28,957 nucleotides of DNA from Planctomycetota bacterium. Its GTDB lineage: Bacteria > Planctomycetota > Planctomycetia > Pirellulales > Thermoguttaceae. The stretch covers positions 1 through 28,957 of the forward strand of contig JAJYGU010000017.1 of the NCBI GenBank assembly GCA_021784975.1. The letters are read 5' to 3'. The notes under the pieces were generated by a model. The model saw nothing but the letters and a program-made list of their open reading frames with translations. It did not search any database and was not told the origin of the DNA. The translations under genes and the position numbers were made by a program. Positions within the stretch are counted from its first letter, which is position 1. The number at the start of each line of letters is the position of its first letter. Positions 1-7,071 of this stretch are shown piece after piece.

Positions 1-141
1 TTCCTCCACCGCCTTGGCGCCGGCGGCGATCCCGCAACTCGCCGAACCAATGAGGATCTTCAAACGCCGCGGATACAAGCTCGCCAGCCCGGCTTCGGCG
101 GCCCGATCCAAGTCGGCTTGGGTACGTAGGGGCGGCCTCAT
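1..141 (-). CDS. NuoF-like NADH dehydrogenase subunit, N-terminal 47 codons (runs off left edge)
   Basis: Only the first 47 codons are in the window. After a short polar leader the protein reads LKILIGSASCGIAAGA, which matches the thioredoxin-like N-terminal domain of NuoF/HndC/HydB-type NADH-binding subunits (family signature roughly vGtGtCGiAaGA). Those proteins carry FMN, NADH and a [4Fe-4S] cluster further on, none of which is visible here. The ATG at 141-139 overlaps the TGA of the preceding HdrA-NuoE fusion gene by 4 bp (ATGA), implying translational coupling. The pairing NuoE then NuoF is the usual order of the NADH-oxidising module of complex I and of bifurcating hydrogenases, which supports the call. 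The length and the rest of the domain set are unknown. Confidence 0.72.
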   Translation of the reverse strand, partial: MRPPLRTQADLDRAAEAGLASLYPRRLKILIGSASCGIAAGAKAVEE

Positions 142-1106
142 GGGAACTGCTCCAGGATTTCGGTGAGCTTGTCGAGCTTGACATTGCCGAAGGTCACCCC
201 TCCGATCCGCACCGCCGGTGCCAGCGCACAACAGCCGATGCAGCGGACCGTGCGGAGGGTAAACCGCCGGTCTTGGTCGGTGCCGCCCGCGGAAATGCCT
301 AGCTCCGCTTCCAGCCGCTCCAGCAACACGCCCGAACCGCGCACGAAGCAGGCTGTGCCCAGGCAGACCTCGATCAAGTGGCGGCCTACCGGCTCCAGGC
401 TGAAGGCATTGTAGAAGCTGACCACGTGCAGGATTTCCGCCAGCGGAATCAGCAAGCGGAGCGAGAGGTGTTCCAGGATGGCCCGGGGCAAATAGCGGCG
501 CTGGTCGTTGACCTCTTGAAGGATCGGGATCAGTGCGGCCCGCTCCCGCCCGTGGCGGACCAACAGGTCCTCGATCCAGGCGGTTTCTTCACGGTCCAAG
601 GACAGCCCGGGCTGGAACGGAGGCGTCGTCTGGGGGACGTTCCGCACCGGGCAGGCCTGCCAGCAGTCGCCGCAACCGGTACATTTGCCGGGATCGACGC
701 TCCGCGGCCGTTTCCGCACCTCGACCTTGAAATGCCCCGCCTCGCCCTCCAGCCGGGTAACGTCGGCCATCGTCATGACGTCGATGTTGTAATCCCGCAT
801 GCACTCCACCAGCTTGGGCGAGATGATGCAGGTAGCGCAGTCGCCGGTGGGAAAGGTCTTGTCGAGCCGGGCCATGCTGCCGCCGATGGTCGGACTCTCC
901 TCCACCAGGTAGACGCGATAGCCGGCCGCCGACAGGTCGAGCGAGGCCTGGATGCCGGCGATGCCGCCGCCGCACACCAGCACTGCGCCGGTGAGCTGTT
1001 CGGAGTCGGCGCTTCCATTGCCATTTCCGTTGCCGTTTCTGTTGCCATTGGCCAAAGGACCATTGCCGGTGGTCGGCGATGCTTTGTGGGCTTGCTCGAG
1101 GCTCAT
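138..1106 (-). CDS. HdrA N-terminal fragment fused to NuoE-type [2Fe-2S] subunit
   Basis: The protein has 322 residues in two parts. Residues 40-155 resemble the start of HdrA: an FAD dinucleotide motif GGGIAG at 46-51, cysteines C90 and C93 in the HdrA-like stretch FPTGDCATCIISPK, and one ferredoxin motif (C142, C145, C148, C152). The rest of HdrA (second half of the flavin domain, C-terminal ferredoxin) is missing. Residues 165-322 are NuoE-like, with [2Fe-2S] ligands C248, C253, C289 and C293. Residues 14-32 are an Asn-Gly-rich linker. The start at 1106 is chosen because GGAGGA lies 5 bases upstream and the ATG overlaps the hdrB stop. An upstream in-frame extension to 1577 is only the hdrB region read in the wrong frame. 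The likely role is passing electrons between NADH (via the NuoF-like partner) and the Hdr subunits. Whether the shortened FAD domain still binds flavin cannot be judged here. Confidence 0.82.
   Translation of the reverse strand: MSLEQAHKASPTTGNGPLANGNRNGNGNGNGSADSEQLTGAVLVCGGGIAGIQASLDLSAAGYRVYLVEESPTIGGSMARLDKTFPTGDCATCIISPKLVECMRDYNIDVMTMADVTRLEGEAGHFKVEVRKRPRSVDPGKCTGCGDCWQACPVRNVPQTTPPFQPGLSLDREETAWIEDLLVRHGRERAALIPILQEVNDQRRYLPRAILEHLSLRLLIPLAEILHVVSFYNAFSLEPVGRHLIEVCLGTACFVRGSGVLLERLEAELGISAGGTDQDRRFTLRTVRCIGCCALAPAVRIGGVTFGNVKLDKLTEILEQFP
1013..1050 (-). repeat. Short Asn-Gly codon repeat in the HdrA-NuoE gene
   Basis: A degenerate hexamer repeat (GGCAAY/GGAAAY) encodes NGNRNGNGNGNGS near the N-terminus of the fusion protein. 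It is probably a flexible tether before the FAD motif. Such simple repeats can change length by slippage. Confidence 0.6.
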
Positions 1107-2125
1107 CGGCTTCCTCCGGCGCGCCCAAAGGGGACAGTCCCATTTTCGCGGCCTCCTGCCGCGAAAATTGGGACAGTCCCCCGTGAACGGTTGCGTGGTT
1201 CTTCGGCGGCGGCATCGCAGCAGCACGAACAATTCTCCATCCCTTGTTGGCTCACAACGGGCATGGGAAGCTGTTCGAGCAGGCCATCCGGACGGACGGA
1301 TAATGCGTTGAGGCCCAATTGCTCGGGCGAGAGTCCGAGTGCCAGGCCCACAAGCTGCGTGATGTAGAAGACCGGCGTTTCCGGCAGTTCGCCGTGGTTC
1401 TTGCGGGCGTCGGCCTGCCGCATATCCAGGTTCACCTGGCACAAGGGGCAGGCAACCGCGATGCAGGCGGCGCCCGCGCAACGGGCCATCGCTACCAAGC
1501 GATGACTCAGCCGGCTCACGATGTCCGCGTGGGTCATCGAAAGGCTGGCCCCGCAACATTCCGTCTTGTAGGGCCAATCGATCGGCTCCGCACCGAGCGC
1601 GGCCACCAGCCGGTCCATGGCGGTGGGATGCTCGGCGTCGTCGAAGGCGACCACCTCCGGCGGCCGCGTCAACAGGCAGCCGTAATAGCAGGCCACCTTC
1701 AGGCCGCTCAGCCGCCGCTTGACGGCCGCGCGAACTACATCCAGCCCGAGATGATTGACCAACACGTCGAGGATGTGGTGTACCTCGACGCTGCCATCGT
1801 ACGGCTGGTTGGTGATGCGGGCGGCTCGCTGCTTTTCCTTAGGGTCGTGGCGGACGGCGTGGTTGGCGGTACGCAGCCGGGCATAACACGAGGCGCAGGC
1901 GGTCAGCACCGGGCGGCCCATGGCGCGGGCCTTCTGCAAATTGAAGACCGGCAGCGCCAAGGCCAACGAGGCGCTGGTGCCGTGGGCCGGCGTCGAACCG
2001 CAACAGACCCAGCCTGGGATCTCCTCCACTTCGATGCCCAGGGCCTGACAGACGGCCTGCGTCGAGCGGGCGAAGTCCCAGGCGGTCGATTCCAGGCTGC
2101 AACCAGGAAAGAAGGCGTATCTCAC
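1103..2125 (-). CDS. hdrB: Heterodisulfide reductase subunit B-like protein (two CCG domains) with a repeat-derived C-terminal tail
   Basis: The 340-residue protein has two CCG domains: C9, C41-C42, C77 and C80, then C146, C150, C190-C191, C226 and C229. In HdrB these bind two non-cubane [4Fe-4S] clusters that reduce a disulfide or a related acceptor. The full cysteine set suggests a catalytically competent subunit. The start overlaps the end of hdrC by 4 bp, and the stop overlaps the HdrA-NuoE start by 4 bp. From about residue 315 the sequence is not HdrB. It is the read-through of a palindromic dispersed repeat (GTVPIFAAGGRENGTVPF). A cysteine cluster (C299, C301-C303) sits just before it. 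HdrB proteins are usually near 290-300 residues, so the last 30-40 are probably an added tail. The physiological acceptor is unknown; coenzyme M/B is not expected in this setting. Confidence 0.88.
   Translation of the reverse strand: MRYAFFPGCSLESTAWDFARSTQAVCQALGIEVEEIPGWVCCGSTPAHGTSASLALALPVFNLQKARAMGRPVLTACASCYARLRTANHAVRHDPKEKQRAARITNQPYDGSVEVHHILDVLVNHLGLDVVRAAVKRRLSGLKVACYYGCLLTRPPEVVAFDDAEHPTAMDRLVAALGAEPIDWPYKTECCGASLSMTHADIVSRLSHRLVAMARCAGAACIAVACPLCQVNLDMRQADARKNHGELPETPVFYITQLVGLALGLSPEQLGLNALSVRPDGLLEQLPMPVVSQQGMENCSCCCDAAAEEPRNRSRGTVPIFAAGGRENGTVPFGRAGGSR
1112..1117 (-). promoter_or_regulatory. Ribosome binding site for the HdrA-NuoE fusion
   Basis: GGAGGA lies five bases before the ATG at 1106. 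It sits just after the palindromic repeat that ends hdrB, and it decides the start of the fusion gene against the much longer open frame. Confidence 0.7.
1130..1181. repeat. REP-like palindrome, family A (copy 1), inside the 3' end of hdrB
   Basis: Two arms, GGGGACAGTCCCATTTTCGC... and ...GCGAAAATTGGGACAGTCCCC, face each other around a 5-base loop, so the RNA would fold into a long hairpin. The same arms recur at 9946-10015, 22307-22383 and 24624-24701. This copy lies within the coding frame of hdrB and supplies about 17 residues of its C-terminus. Short palindromes of this kind are usually mobilised by RAYT (REP-associated) transposases; none is in the window. Confidence 0.85.
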
Positions 2126-2679
2126 GCTGGCTCATCCTCCTGCTGGGCGCGGCGGAACATATCGCGCACCTGCTTGACATTGCTGCGGCGAGGCCAAAAA
2201 GACAACTTCCCCTTGCCCAGCATTTGCGGCACCTTGTCAACGTCCGAAAACACGTCGCCCGAGCGGAGCTTGTAAGCGGCCATCATGCCCAGCTCGAAAA
2301 CCCGGCCGTGATGCCGCACGCTGCTTAAGAAACTGCGGTTGAACTGCTCGCCGTGGGCGTCCGGGAGGGCCGCCTTGCGTTCGACCGCCAGCATCCTCAG
2401 CGCGTCCATCACGGCGGCGATGTCGATGCCTTGCGGGCAGCGGGTGGTGCAGGCCTCGCACGAGGCGCATAACCAGATAGCCTGCGATTCGAGCACATCC
2501 TGCTCGGCCCCCAGGTGGACCAACCGCATGATCTGACTGGACAACAAGTCCATGTCGGGACCGATCGGACAGCCGGTTGAACACTTATGGCACTGGAAGC
2601 AGGCGCTGACGGCCGTGCCGCTCAGTCGCTCGACCTCGCGGACCAACGCGCCGTCGTTCCACTGGAGCACCTCGGTCAT
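2122..2679 (-). CDS. hdrC: Heterodisulfide reductase subunit C-like ferredoxin protein
   Basis: The 185-residue protein carries two classical [4Fe-4S] motifs: C27, C30, C33, C37 (CFQCHKCSTGCP) and C71, C74, C77, C81 (CASCEACTTRCP). This spacing and the length match HdrC, which relays electrons between HdrA and HdrB. The C-terminal half is helical and rich in Arg and Met, as in the family. The gene starts 2 bases after the amidotransferase/GXGXG gene ends and overlaps hdrB by 4 bp, so hdrC and hdrB are surely co-translated. A GGGAG sequence lies upstream of the ATG at 2679. I see no membrane segment, so the complex is probably cytoplasmic. Confidence 0.9.
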   Translation of the reverse strand: MTEVLQWNDGALVREVERLSGTAVSACFQCHKCSTGCPIGPDMDLLSSQIMRLVHLGAEQDVLESQAIWLCASCEACTTRCPQGIDIAAVMDALRMLAVERKAALPDAHGEQFNRSFLSSVRHHGRVFELGMMAAYKLRSGDVFSDVDKVPQMLGKGKLSFWPRRSNVKQVRDMFRRAQQEDEPA

Positions 2680-2681
2680 GG

Positions 2682-5423
2682 CTAGTCTCCCATCCCTTCC
2701 AGTTCCATTTCAATTTCGGCGTCCTTCCGCGGCATCACCTTGCGATAGACCTCGGCCGGCGACCGTAAAACGCCGTCGACCGTCAAAAGATCCTGCTGGA
2801 TGCGGATGCCGAACAGCCGCTGGTTTTCTTCCAGGTAGGGCAGGATCAACTTCCAGTCGGCGGCCCCAAGCGGCCGGTAGGCCCCGCCGTTAAGCTGTTG
2901 GTCAACCAGAGTACGATACGGGTCGCGGACGTAGATTGCTCCTCCGGAGGCCAAGGAGAGCAGATTGCTGCCGGGGTAGGGCAGTTCCAATGGGACCAAC
3001 TTGCCTTGCAGGTCATAGCGGAGGCCGTTGACGATGGCGAAGCCGCCGCCTTCGCGGGGGTCGCCCGCCATGAAGGATTCGGCCAGGAAGTCGAGCGCGG
3101 TGCCGTTGATAATCACTCGCGGCTTGCCGACCGCGTTGATCATCGGCCGGCCGGCCGCGTTGCCCAACACGAAGATGGTGCCTCCCTTGGCGCCATAGAG
3201 GAACGTCTGCCCCACGTCGCCGTAGACCACCAGCTTGCCGCTCTTGGAGATCTGGCAGAGCTGGTCCTGGGCATTGCCGTGGACGTAGATTTCCAACCCG
3301 TCCATGCCCGAACCCAGATAGTCACCGGGGTTGTCGTAGCAGTCGATCCGCAGGCCCTCGGTCCGCGGGCCGAAACCGACGCCGTGGAACCGGGTGCCGC
3401 GCGAGTTGTAATGGACGATGTGTCGCCAGCCGAGATGATAGGCCGCCACCGCCAGCCGGGCATCGCAGTCGTCGCCCTCGGGCGCGAAGCCGCGGGCGTC
3501 GATCAGCAAGGTCTGCTCGTCGCCGCGCGGGCCGCGCAACTGTCCACGGGTCTGCCAGTCGATCCGCAAATGGGTGCCGCTCTCGCCTTGGCCGCAAAGC
3601 GGTTGGCGGGCGAAGATCTGTCCCAGCCCGCCGCGAAGAATGGTCAGCACCGAACTGCGTTTCTTGGTACCGGTGGCATAGCGGCGGTCGATCGCCAAGG
3701 TGAGGGCCTCGATGCCGGTGGCCGGGCAGGTTTCGGCCGTCCGCGTGGCCGCTTCGTCGACCAGCCAACGGAGGTGATCGTAGTCGAGCGATTCCATGCG
3801 GATGCAAAGCACATCGAACAGGCCCGGGGCGTCGGACGCGACGACGGCCCGATCGATGGCCGTTTGGTCGGCAGCCGTGTCGGCTGGCTTCCGCGGCGCC
3901 AACGAGAGATTGCAGTGGGCTTGGCCAGGCAGCGTAGCTACCGGGACGCCGAACTTGTTGTGGACCCGGAGTTGGTAGTGCTGGTCCCCCTCTCCCTCCG
4001 GGAGAGGGGCTAGGGGTGAGGGGGCGTTGCGTTGGGTTCCGGTATCAATCGCCCTCACCCCCGGCCCCTCTCCCGCTTGCGGGAGAGGGGAGAGATCTCC
4101 GTTCGCCGGGCTGACGGTTAACAGAAACGCCCCGCCGTCGGTGTGGCTGCCGCCGCGGGCGTTCCAGTAGATGTCGGCCACCGGTGTGAATCGCGGGTCT
4201 TCGGCCGCGAGGCTTGCCAGCGTTGCGTCAATCGCCTGCTTCTCCGAGCAGATCAGCCCGATCGAGACTTCCCCTTCCTGCAAGGCAAAGACCTGTGGCC
4301 GCAACATGGCCGTGTCGGTAATGCCCATCAGTTGGAAGGATTTCCTCTCCGCCAAGCTGCGGGCGATGATGAAAAACCACGGGCCGTCGGGCGAGGCGTG
4401 GACGTGGGCCGCCTGAATCTGCCGGTAGATGGGCTGCTTTTCCGCGGGCAGACGATCGAAGTCGAGCTCGGTGGTCGGGGCCAGGGCTTCGATGATGTAC
4501 TCGGTCGGATAGCCGTACACCCGGTTCCACAAATCGAACAATAGCACCGAAACCTCGGTGTCGGTGAGGAATTGCGGGAAGATGTTGCGTCCGGCGAGGT
4601 ATTCCGAGACGCTGTGGTAGTTGGCGAAGTCGCCATTGTGCACCAGCGCCTCGTTCAGGCCGATGAACGGGTGCGCGCCGCCGGGGTGCCAGACGCGGCC
4701 CTTGGTCGGATAGCGCTGATGGGCAATCCAGACGTGGGCCCGCGTGTCGGGCATGCGATAATACTGCACCGCCGCCTCGGCGTAGCCGACGATCTTCAAG
4801 ATGATCAAGTTCCGCGCGTGGGAAAGCACGAACGCCCGCTTTTCGCCCAGCGAGGCATAGAACTGGTTGTTCAGCCGAAGCGAGTTCTGGAACACGAACT
4901 CGTCTTCCAGCGCCCGCTGCGGCAGCGACGAAAGACCCTTCTCGTCGGCGAACCGCGCGAGCACGTCCGGTCGGACGCGGACGAAGTAGCGGGCCACGTC
5001 CGGCGGCCGCACTTCCAGCAGCGGCACCTCGCGGTAATCATCGACCGTGGCCACCATCCCGCCCTGGTCGACCTGAAAATACGGCTCGATGAATGCCTTC
5101 TCGACCTCGCCGCGGGCGGAAGGGTCCAGCAAGGCCACCTGCACGATGTAATCGTCCTCGAGCACCTGCCGCGAGACCCCCATATCCTCGGGCACTAGCC
5201 CGCACGCCGCGATGCCGCCCCCTTTGCCGTTGCCGCGGTTCCGCATCTGGATGGAGGGCTCGTAGATGTGCTTGCCGCCCACTGGGATGGTGCAGGCAAA
5301 GCCGGTCACACCGCAGCCCCCCTCGGCCTCGGGCGAGGGGCGGAACCACTCGCCGCTGGGCCGCAAGTCGGCCCGAGACTGCAAGATCGCGTCGGCTGCT
5401 GCAATGGGGGGATCGGTGGCCAT
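2682..5423 (-). CDS. Glutamate synthase-like protein: class-II glutamine amidotransferase fused to GXGXG domain, no FMN domain
   Basis: The 913-residue protein resembles glutamate synthase (GltB) with the central FMN/synthase part removed. Near the N-terminus GGCGVTGFA places a candidate class-II amidotransferase nucleophile at C37, after a 36-residue leader that would have to be cleaved off. The region to about residue 400 has amidotransferase features (HQRYPTKGRVWHPGGAHPFIGLNEALVHNGD). Residues of roughly 660-860 form a GXGXG beta-helix (GMDGLEIYVHGNAQDQ, GDVGQTFLYGAKGGTIFVLGNAAGRP). Full GltB is about 1,500 residues. The FMN part seems to be supplied by the neighbouring genes, as in split archaeal-type glutamate synthase or N-methylglutamate synthase. 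Residues ~444-480 are a repeat element translated in frame, lying between the amidotransferase part and the rest. The predicted role is ammonia release from glutamine and channelling to a partner; the final product is not certain. Confidence 0.82.
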   Translation of the reverse strand: MATDPPIAAADAILQSRADLRPSGEWFRPSPEAEGGCGVTGFACTIPVGGKHIYEPSIQMRNRGNGKGGGIAACGLVPEDMGVSRQVLEDDYIVQVALLDPSARGEVEKAFIEPYFQVDQGGMVATVDDYREVPLLEVRPPDVARYFVRVRPDVLARFADEKGLSSLPQRALEDEFVFQNSLRLNNQFYASLGEKRAFVLSHARNLIILKIVGYAEAAVQYYRMPDTRAHVWIAHQRYPTKGRVWHPGGAHPFIGLNEALVHNGDFANYHSVSEYLAGRNIFPQFLTDTEVSVLLFDLWNRVYGYPTEYIIEALAPTTELDFDRLPAEKQPIYRQIQAAHVHASPDGPWFFIIARSLAERKSFQLMGITDTAMLRPQVFALQEGEVSIGLICSEKQAIDATLASLAAEDPRFTPVADIYWNARGGSHTDGGAFLLTVSPANGDLSPLPQAGEGPGVRAIDTGTQRNAPSPLAPLPEGEGDQHYQLRVHNKFGVPVATLPGQAHCNLSLAPRKPADTAADQTAIDRAVVASDAPGLFDVLCIRMESLDYDHLRWLVDEAATRTAETCPATGIEALTLAIDRRYATGTKKRSSVLTILRGGLGQIFARQPLCGQGESGTHLRIDWQTRGQLRGPRGDEQTLLIDARGFAPEGDDCDARLAVAAYHLGWRHIVHYNSRGTRFHGVGFGPRTEGLRIDCYDNPGDYLGSGMDGLEIYVHGNAQDQLCQISKSGKLVVYGDVGQTFLYGAKGGTIFVLGNAAGRPMINAVGKPRVIINGTALDFLAESFMAGDPREGGGFAIVNGLRYDLQGKLVPLELPYPGSNLLSLASGGAIYVRDPYRTLVDQQLNGGAYRPLGAADWKLILPYLEENQRLFGIRIQQDLLTVDGVLRSPAEVYRKVMPRKDAEIEMELEGMGD
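3986..4093. repeat. REP-like element, family B, inverted pair inside the amidotransferase/GXGXG gene
   Basis: Two copies of a CCCTCTCCC...GGGAGAGGG hairpin unit with a GTGAGGG side arm face each other (3986-4024 and 4051-4093). The block is about 108 bp, a multiple of three, and is read as SPLPQAGEG...PSPLAPLPEGEG, keeping the host frame open. A second insertion of the same family lies at 7517-7612. Confidence 0.85.
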
Positions 5424-5426
5424 AGT

Positions 5427-7052
5427 TCAAGCGTCATCCTGAGCGCCGCGAAGGATCTGCGCCGGCTTCGCGCCAGATTCTTCGCTTCGCTCAGAATGAC
5501 TATCCTCATAGTCCAAGTGCCTTAATAAGTCCGTCCTCCCGCGCAAGGCGGCTGCCGAGTCCAGGCCCAAGCGGTAGAGAATGTCGATCAGCGTCTCCCG
5601 CCAGGCGGTGTAGAGGTTCACCAGCCGTTGGGTACACCACTCGACGGTCACCAACTCCAGCAATTCCGAGTCGGTGGTGGCGATGCCGCGGGCGCAGCCG
5701 CGACCGCTCTCGCAGCAACCGCAGCGGATGCAGCCGACCGCCACCAGCTCGGCGGTGCCGATGACCACCCCGTCGGCGCCCAGCGCGATCGCCTTGGCGG
5801 CGTCGAAGGGGGTGCGGATACCGCCGCTGGCAATGACCGTGATCTGGTCGCGGATGCCCTCGTCGACCAGGAACTGGTGGACGCGGTTGATGGCGTACTC
5901 GATCGGCATGGCAATGTTCTTCTTGGCGATGTTCGGTGCCGCCCCGGTGCCGCCGTAGCTGCCGTCAAGGTGCACGATATGGGCCCCGGCGTAGTAGACG
6001 CCGACGGCCACCATATCGACGTCCACCGGAGTCGACACCTTGGCCGACAACAGCGCCCGCGGATTGACGTGCGCGATCCAATCGAGGTGCTTCTTGTGGT
6101 CTTCGACCGAGTACACGCTGTGGAAGGGGAAGGGCGAGAACAACGAGGTGCCGACCACCGCCTCGCGGAGGGCGGCCACGGCGGGCGTGTTCTTGTCGCC
6201 CAACAGGTGCCCGCCTAAGCCCGGCTTGGCCCCTTGGGCATACTTGAACTCGACGATCCGGGCCCGCTGAATCGTCTCCTCGCGAACGCCGAATAGTCCG
6301 GTGGCCACCTGGGTAATGACGTGATCGGCGTAGGGGATGAACCGCTCGGGATAGCCGCCTTCGCCGGTGCAGGTGAAGCCATGAAAGGCCTTGGCCACCC
6401 GCGCCTTGCCCAACAAGACGCGGATGTTGGTGGAGCCGAACGACATGCCGCCGCCGTACCAAGGCACGTCGACGGTCATCTTTGGCCGCGAATCGTTGCG
6501 GCGGTTCAGCACCAGCTCAGTGGAGATGTCCTCGCGGCGCAGGCCGGCCGGGCGGCTGGCCGGCGGGCGAAAGCAAAGCCGATCGAACCCGCCGCCGGAA
6601 TCGCCCGTCTCGCTTTCCAGGTGCGGACCAGGCAAGCGGCCGGTCTCGGCCATCTGCCAGTTGCTGACGATCAGATCGGGCGTCCAGCGGAAGTCCCCCA
6701 GCGTGGCGAACGACGGATTCTCGCACAGCGACAGGGCCTGCTGCGGGCAGGCGGCGATGCAATAATGATCGGTCTTCGCGCAGTCCGGACCGATGCAACG
6801 ATAGTCCAGGGGCCGAATCGCCTGGCGATAGCCTTCCGGCCGGCGGTGCACGCCTTCCGGGCACAGTTCGACGCAGCGGCCGCAGTTGATGCAGGTCGAG
6901 GCCCGGTGCAGGCTGTACTTGCCGATCTCGTTGCGATACCGCGGCGGGGCCAGCGCCGGCTCGCGCGAGACCTCGGCGAAGTCCTGTTCGGAGTGTGAAT
7001 CGAGCGGCTGCGGCACGTCCACGGCCGCGTCGTCTGGCGATGTGATGCTCAT
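5427..7052 (-). CDS. Glutamate synthase FMN-domain protein with N-terminal ferredoxin domain
   Basis: The 541-residue protein starts with a ferredoxin-like region (CINCGRCVELCP, then CIGPDCAKTDHYCIAACP). A glutamate synthase FMN/2-oxoglutarate barrel follows, with KYAQGAKPGLGGHLLGDK, HIVHLDGSYGGTGAAP and VIASGGIRTPFDAAKAIALGADGV. A cysteine motif, CIRCGCCESGRGCARGIAT, occupies the place of the [3Fe-4S] site. This is the catalytic-looking synthase part missing from the neighbouring amidotransferase/GXGXG protein, 3 bp downstream. The ATG at 7052 is preferred: it lies 19 bases after the upstream gene, whereas the longer frame to 7136 would overlap that gene. The last ~24 residues (SHSERSEESGAKP...) are a dispersed repeat read in frame. 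The natural end was probably near residue 517. It could be a ferredoxin- or NADH-linked glutamate synthase subunit, or part of an N-methylglutamate synthase-like enzyme. Confidence 0.85.
   Translation of the reverse strand: MSITSPDDAAVDVPQPLDSHSEQDFAEVSREPALAPPRYRNEIGKYSLHRASTCINCGRCVELCPEGVHRRPEGYRQAIRPLDYRCIGPDCAKTDHYCIAACPQQALSLCENPSFATLGDFRWTPDLIVSNWQMAETGRLPGPHLESETGDSGGGFDRLCFRPPASRPAGLRREDISTELVLNRRNDSRPKMTVDVPWYGGGMSFGSTNIRVLLGKARVAKAFHGFTCTGEGGYPERFIPYADHVITQVATGLFGVREETIQRARIVEFKYAQGAKPGLGGHLLGDKNTPAVAALREAVVGTSLFSPFPFHSVYSVEDHKKHLDWIAHVNPRALLSAKVSTPVDVDMVAVGVYYAGAHIVHLDGSYGGTGAAPNIAKKNIAMPIEYAINRVHQFLVDEGIRDQITVIASGGIRTPFDAAKAIALGADGVVIGTAELVAVGCIRCGCCESGRGCARGIATTDSELLELVTVEWCTQRLVNLYTAWRETLIDILYRLGLDSAAALRGRTDLLRHLDYEDSHSERSEESGAKPAQILRGAQDDA
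5433..5500. repeat. REP-like palindrome, family C, forming the C-terminus of the FMN protein
   Basis: GTCATCCTGAGCG...AAGGATCT and AGATTCTTCGCTTCGCTCAGAATGAC form an imperfect inverted repeat. Related palindromes are familiar from many bacterial genomes. It encodes the last ~23 residues of the FMN protein and ends next to its stop codon, 4 bases before the next gene's ATG. Confidence 0.8.
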
Positions 7053-7071
7053 CGTGGCTCGGGCCCTCTGG

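Noticed and set aside
1107..1577. N-terminal extension of the HdrA-NuoE frame
   Set aside because: It overlaps hdrB, crosses the palindrome and lacks any family match; GGAGGA supports the start at 1106.
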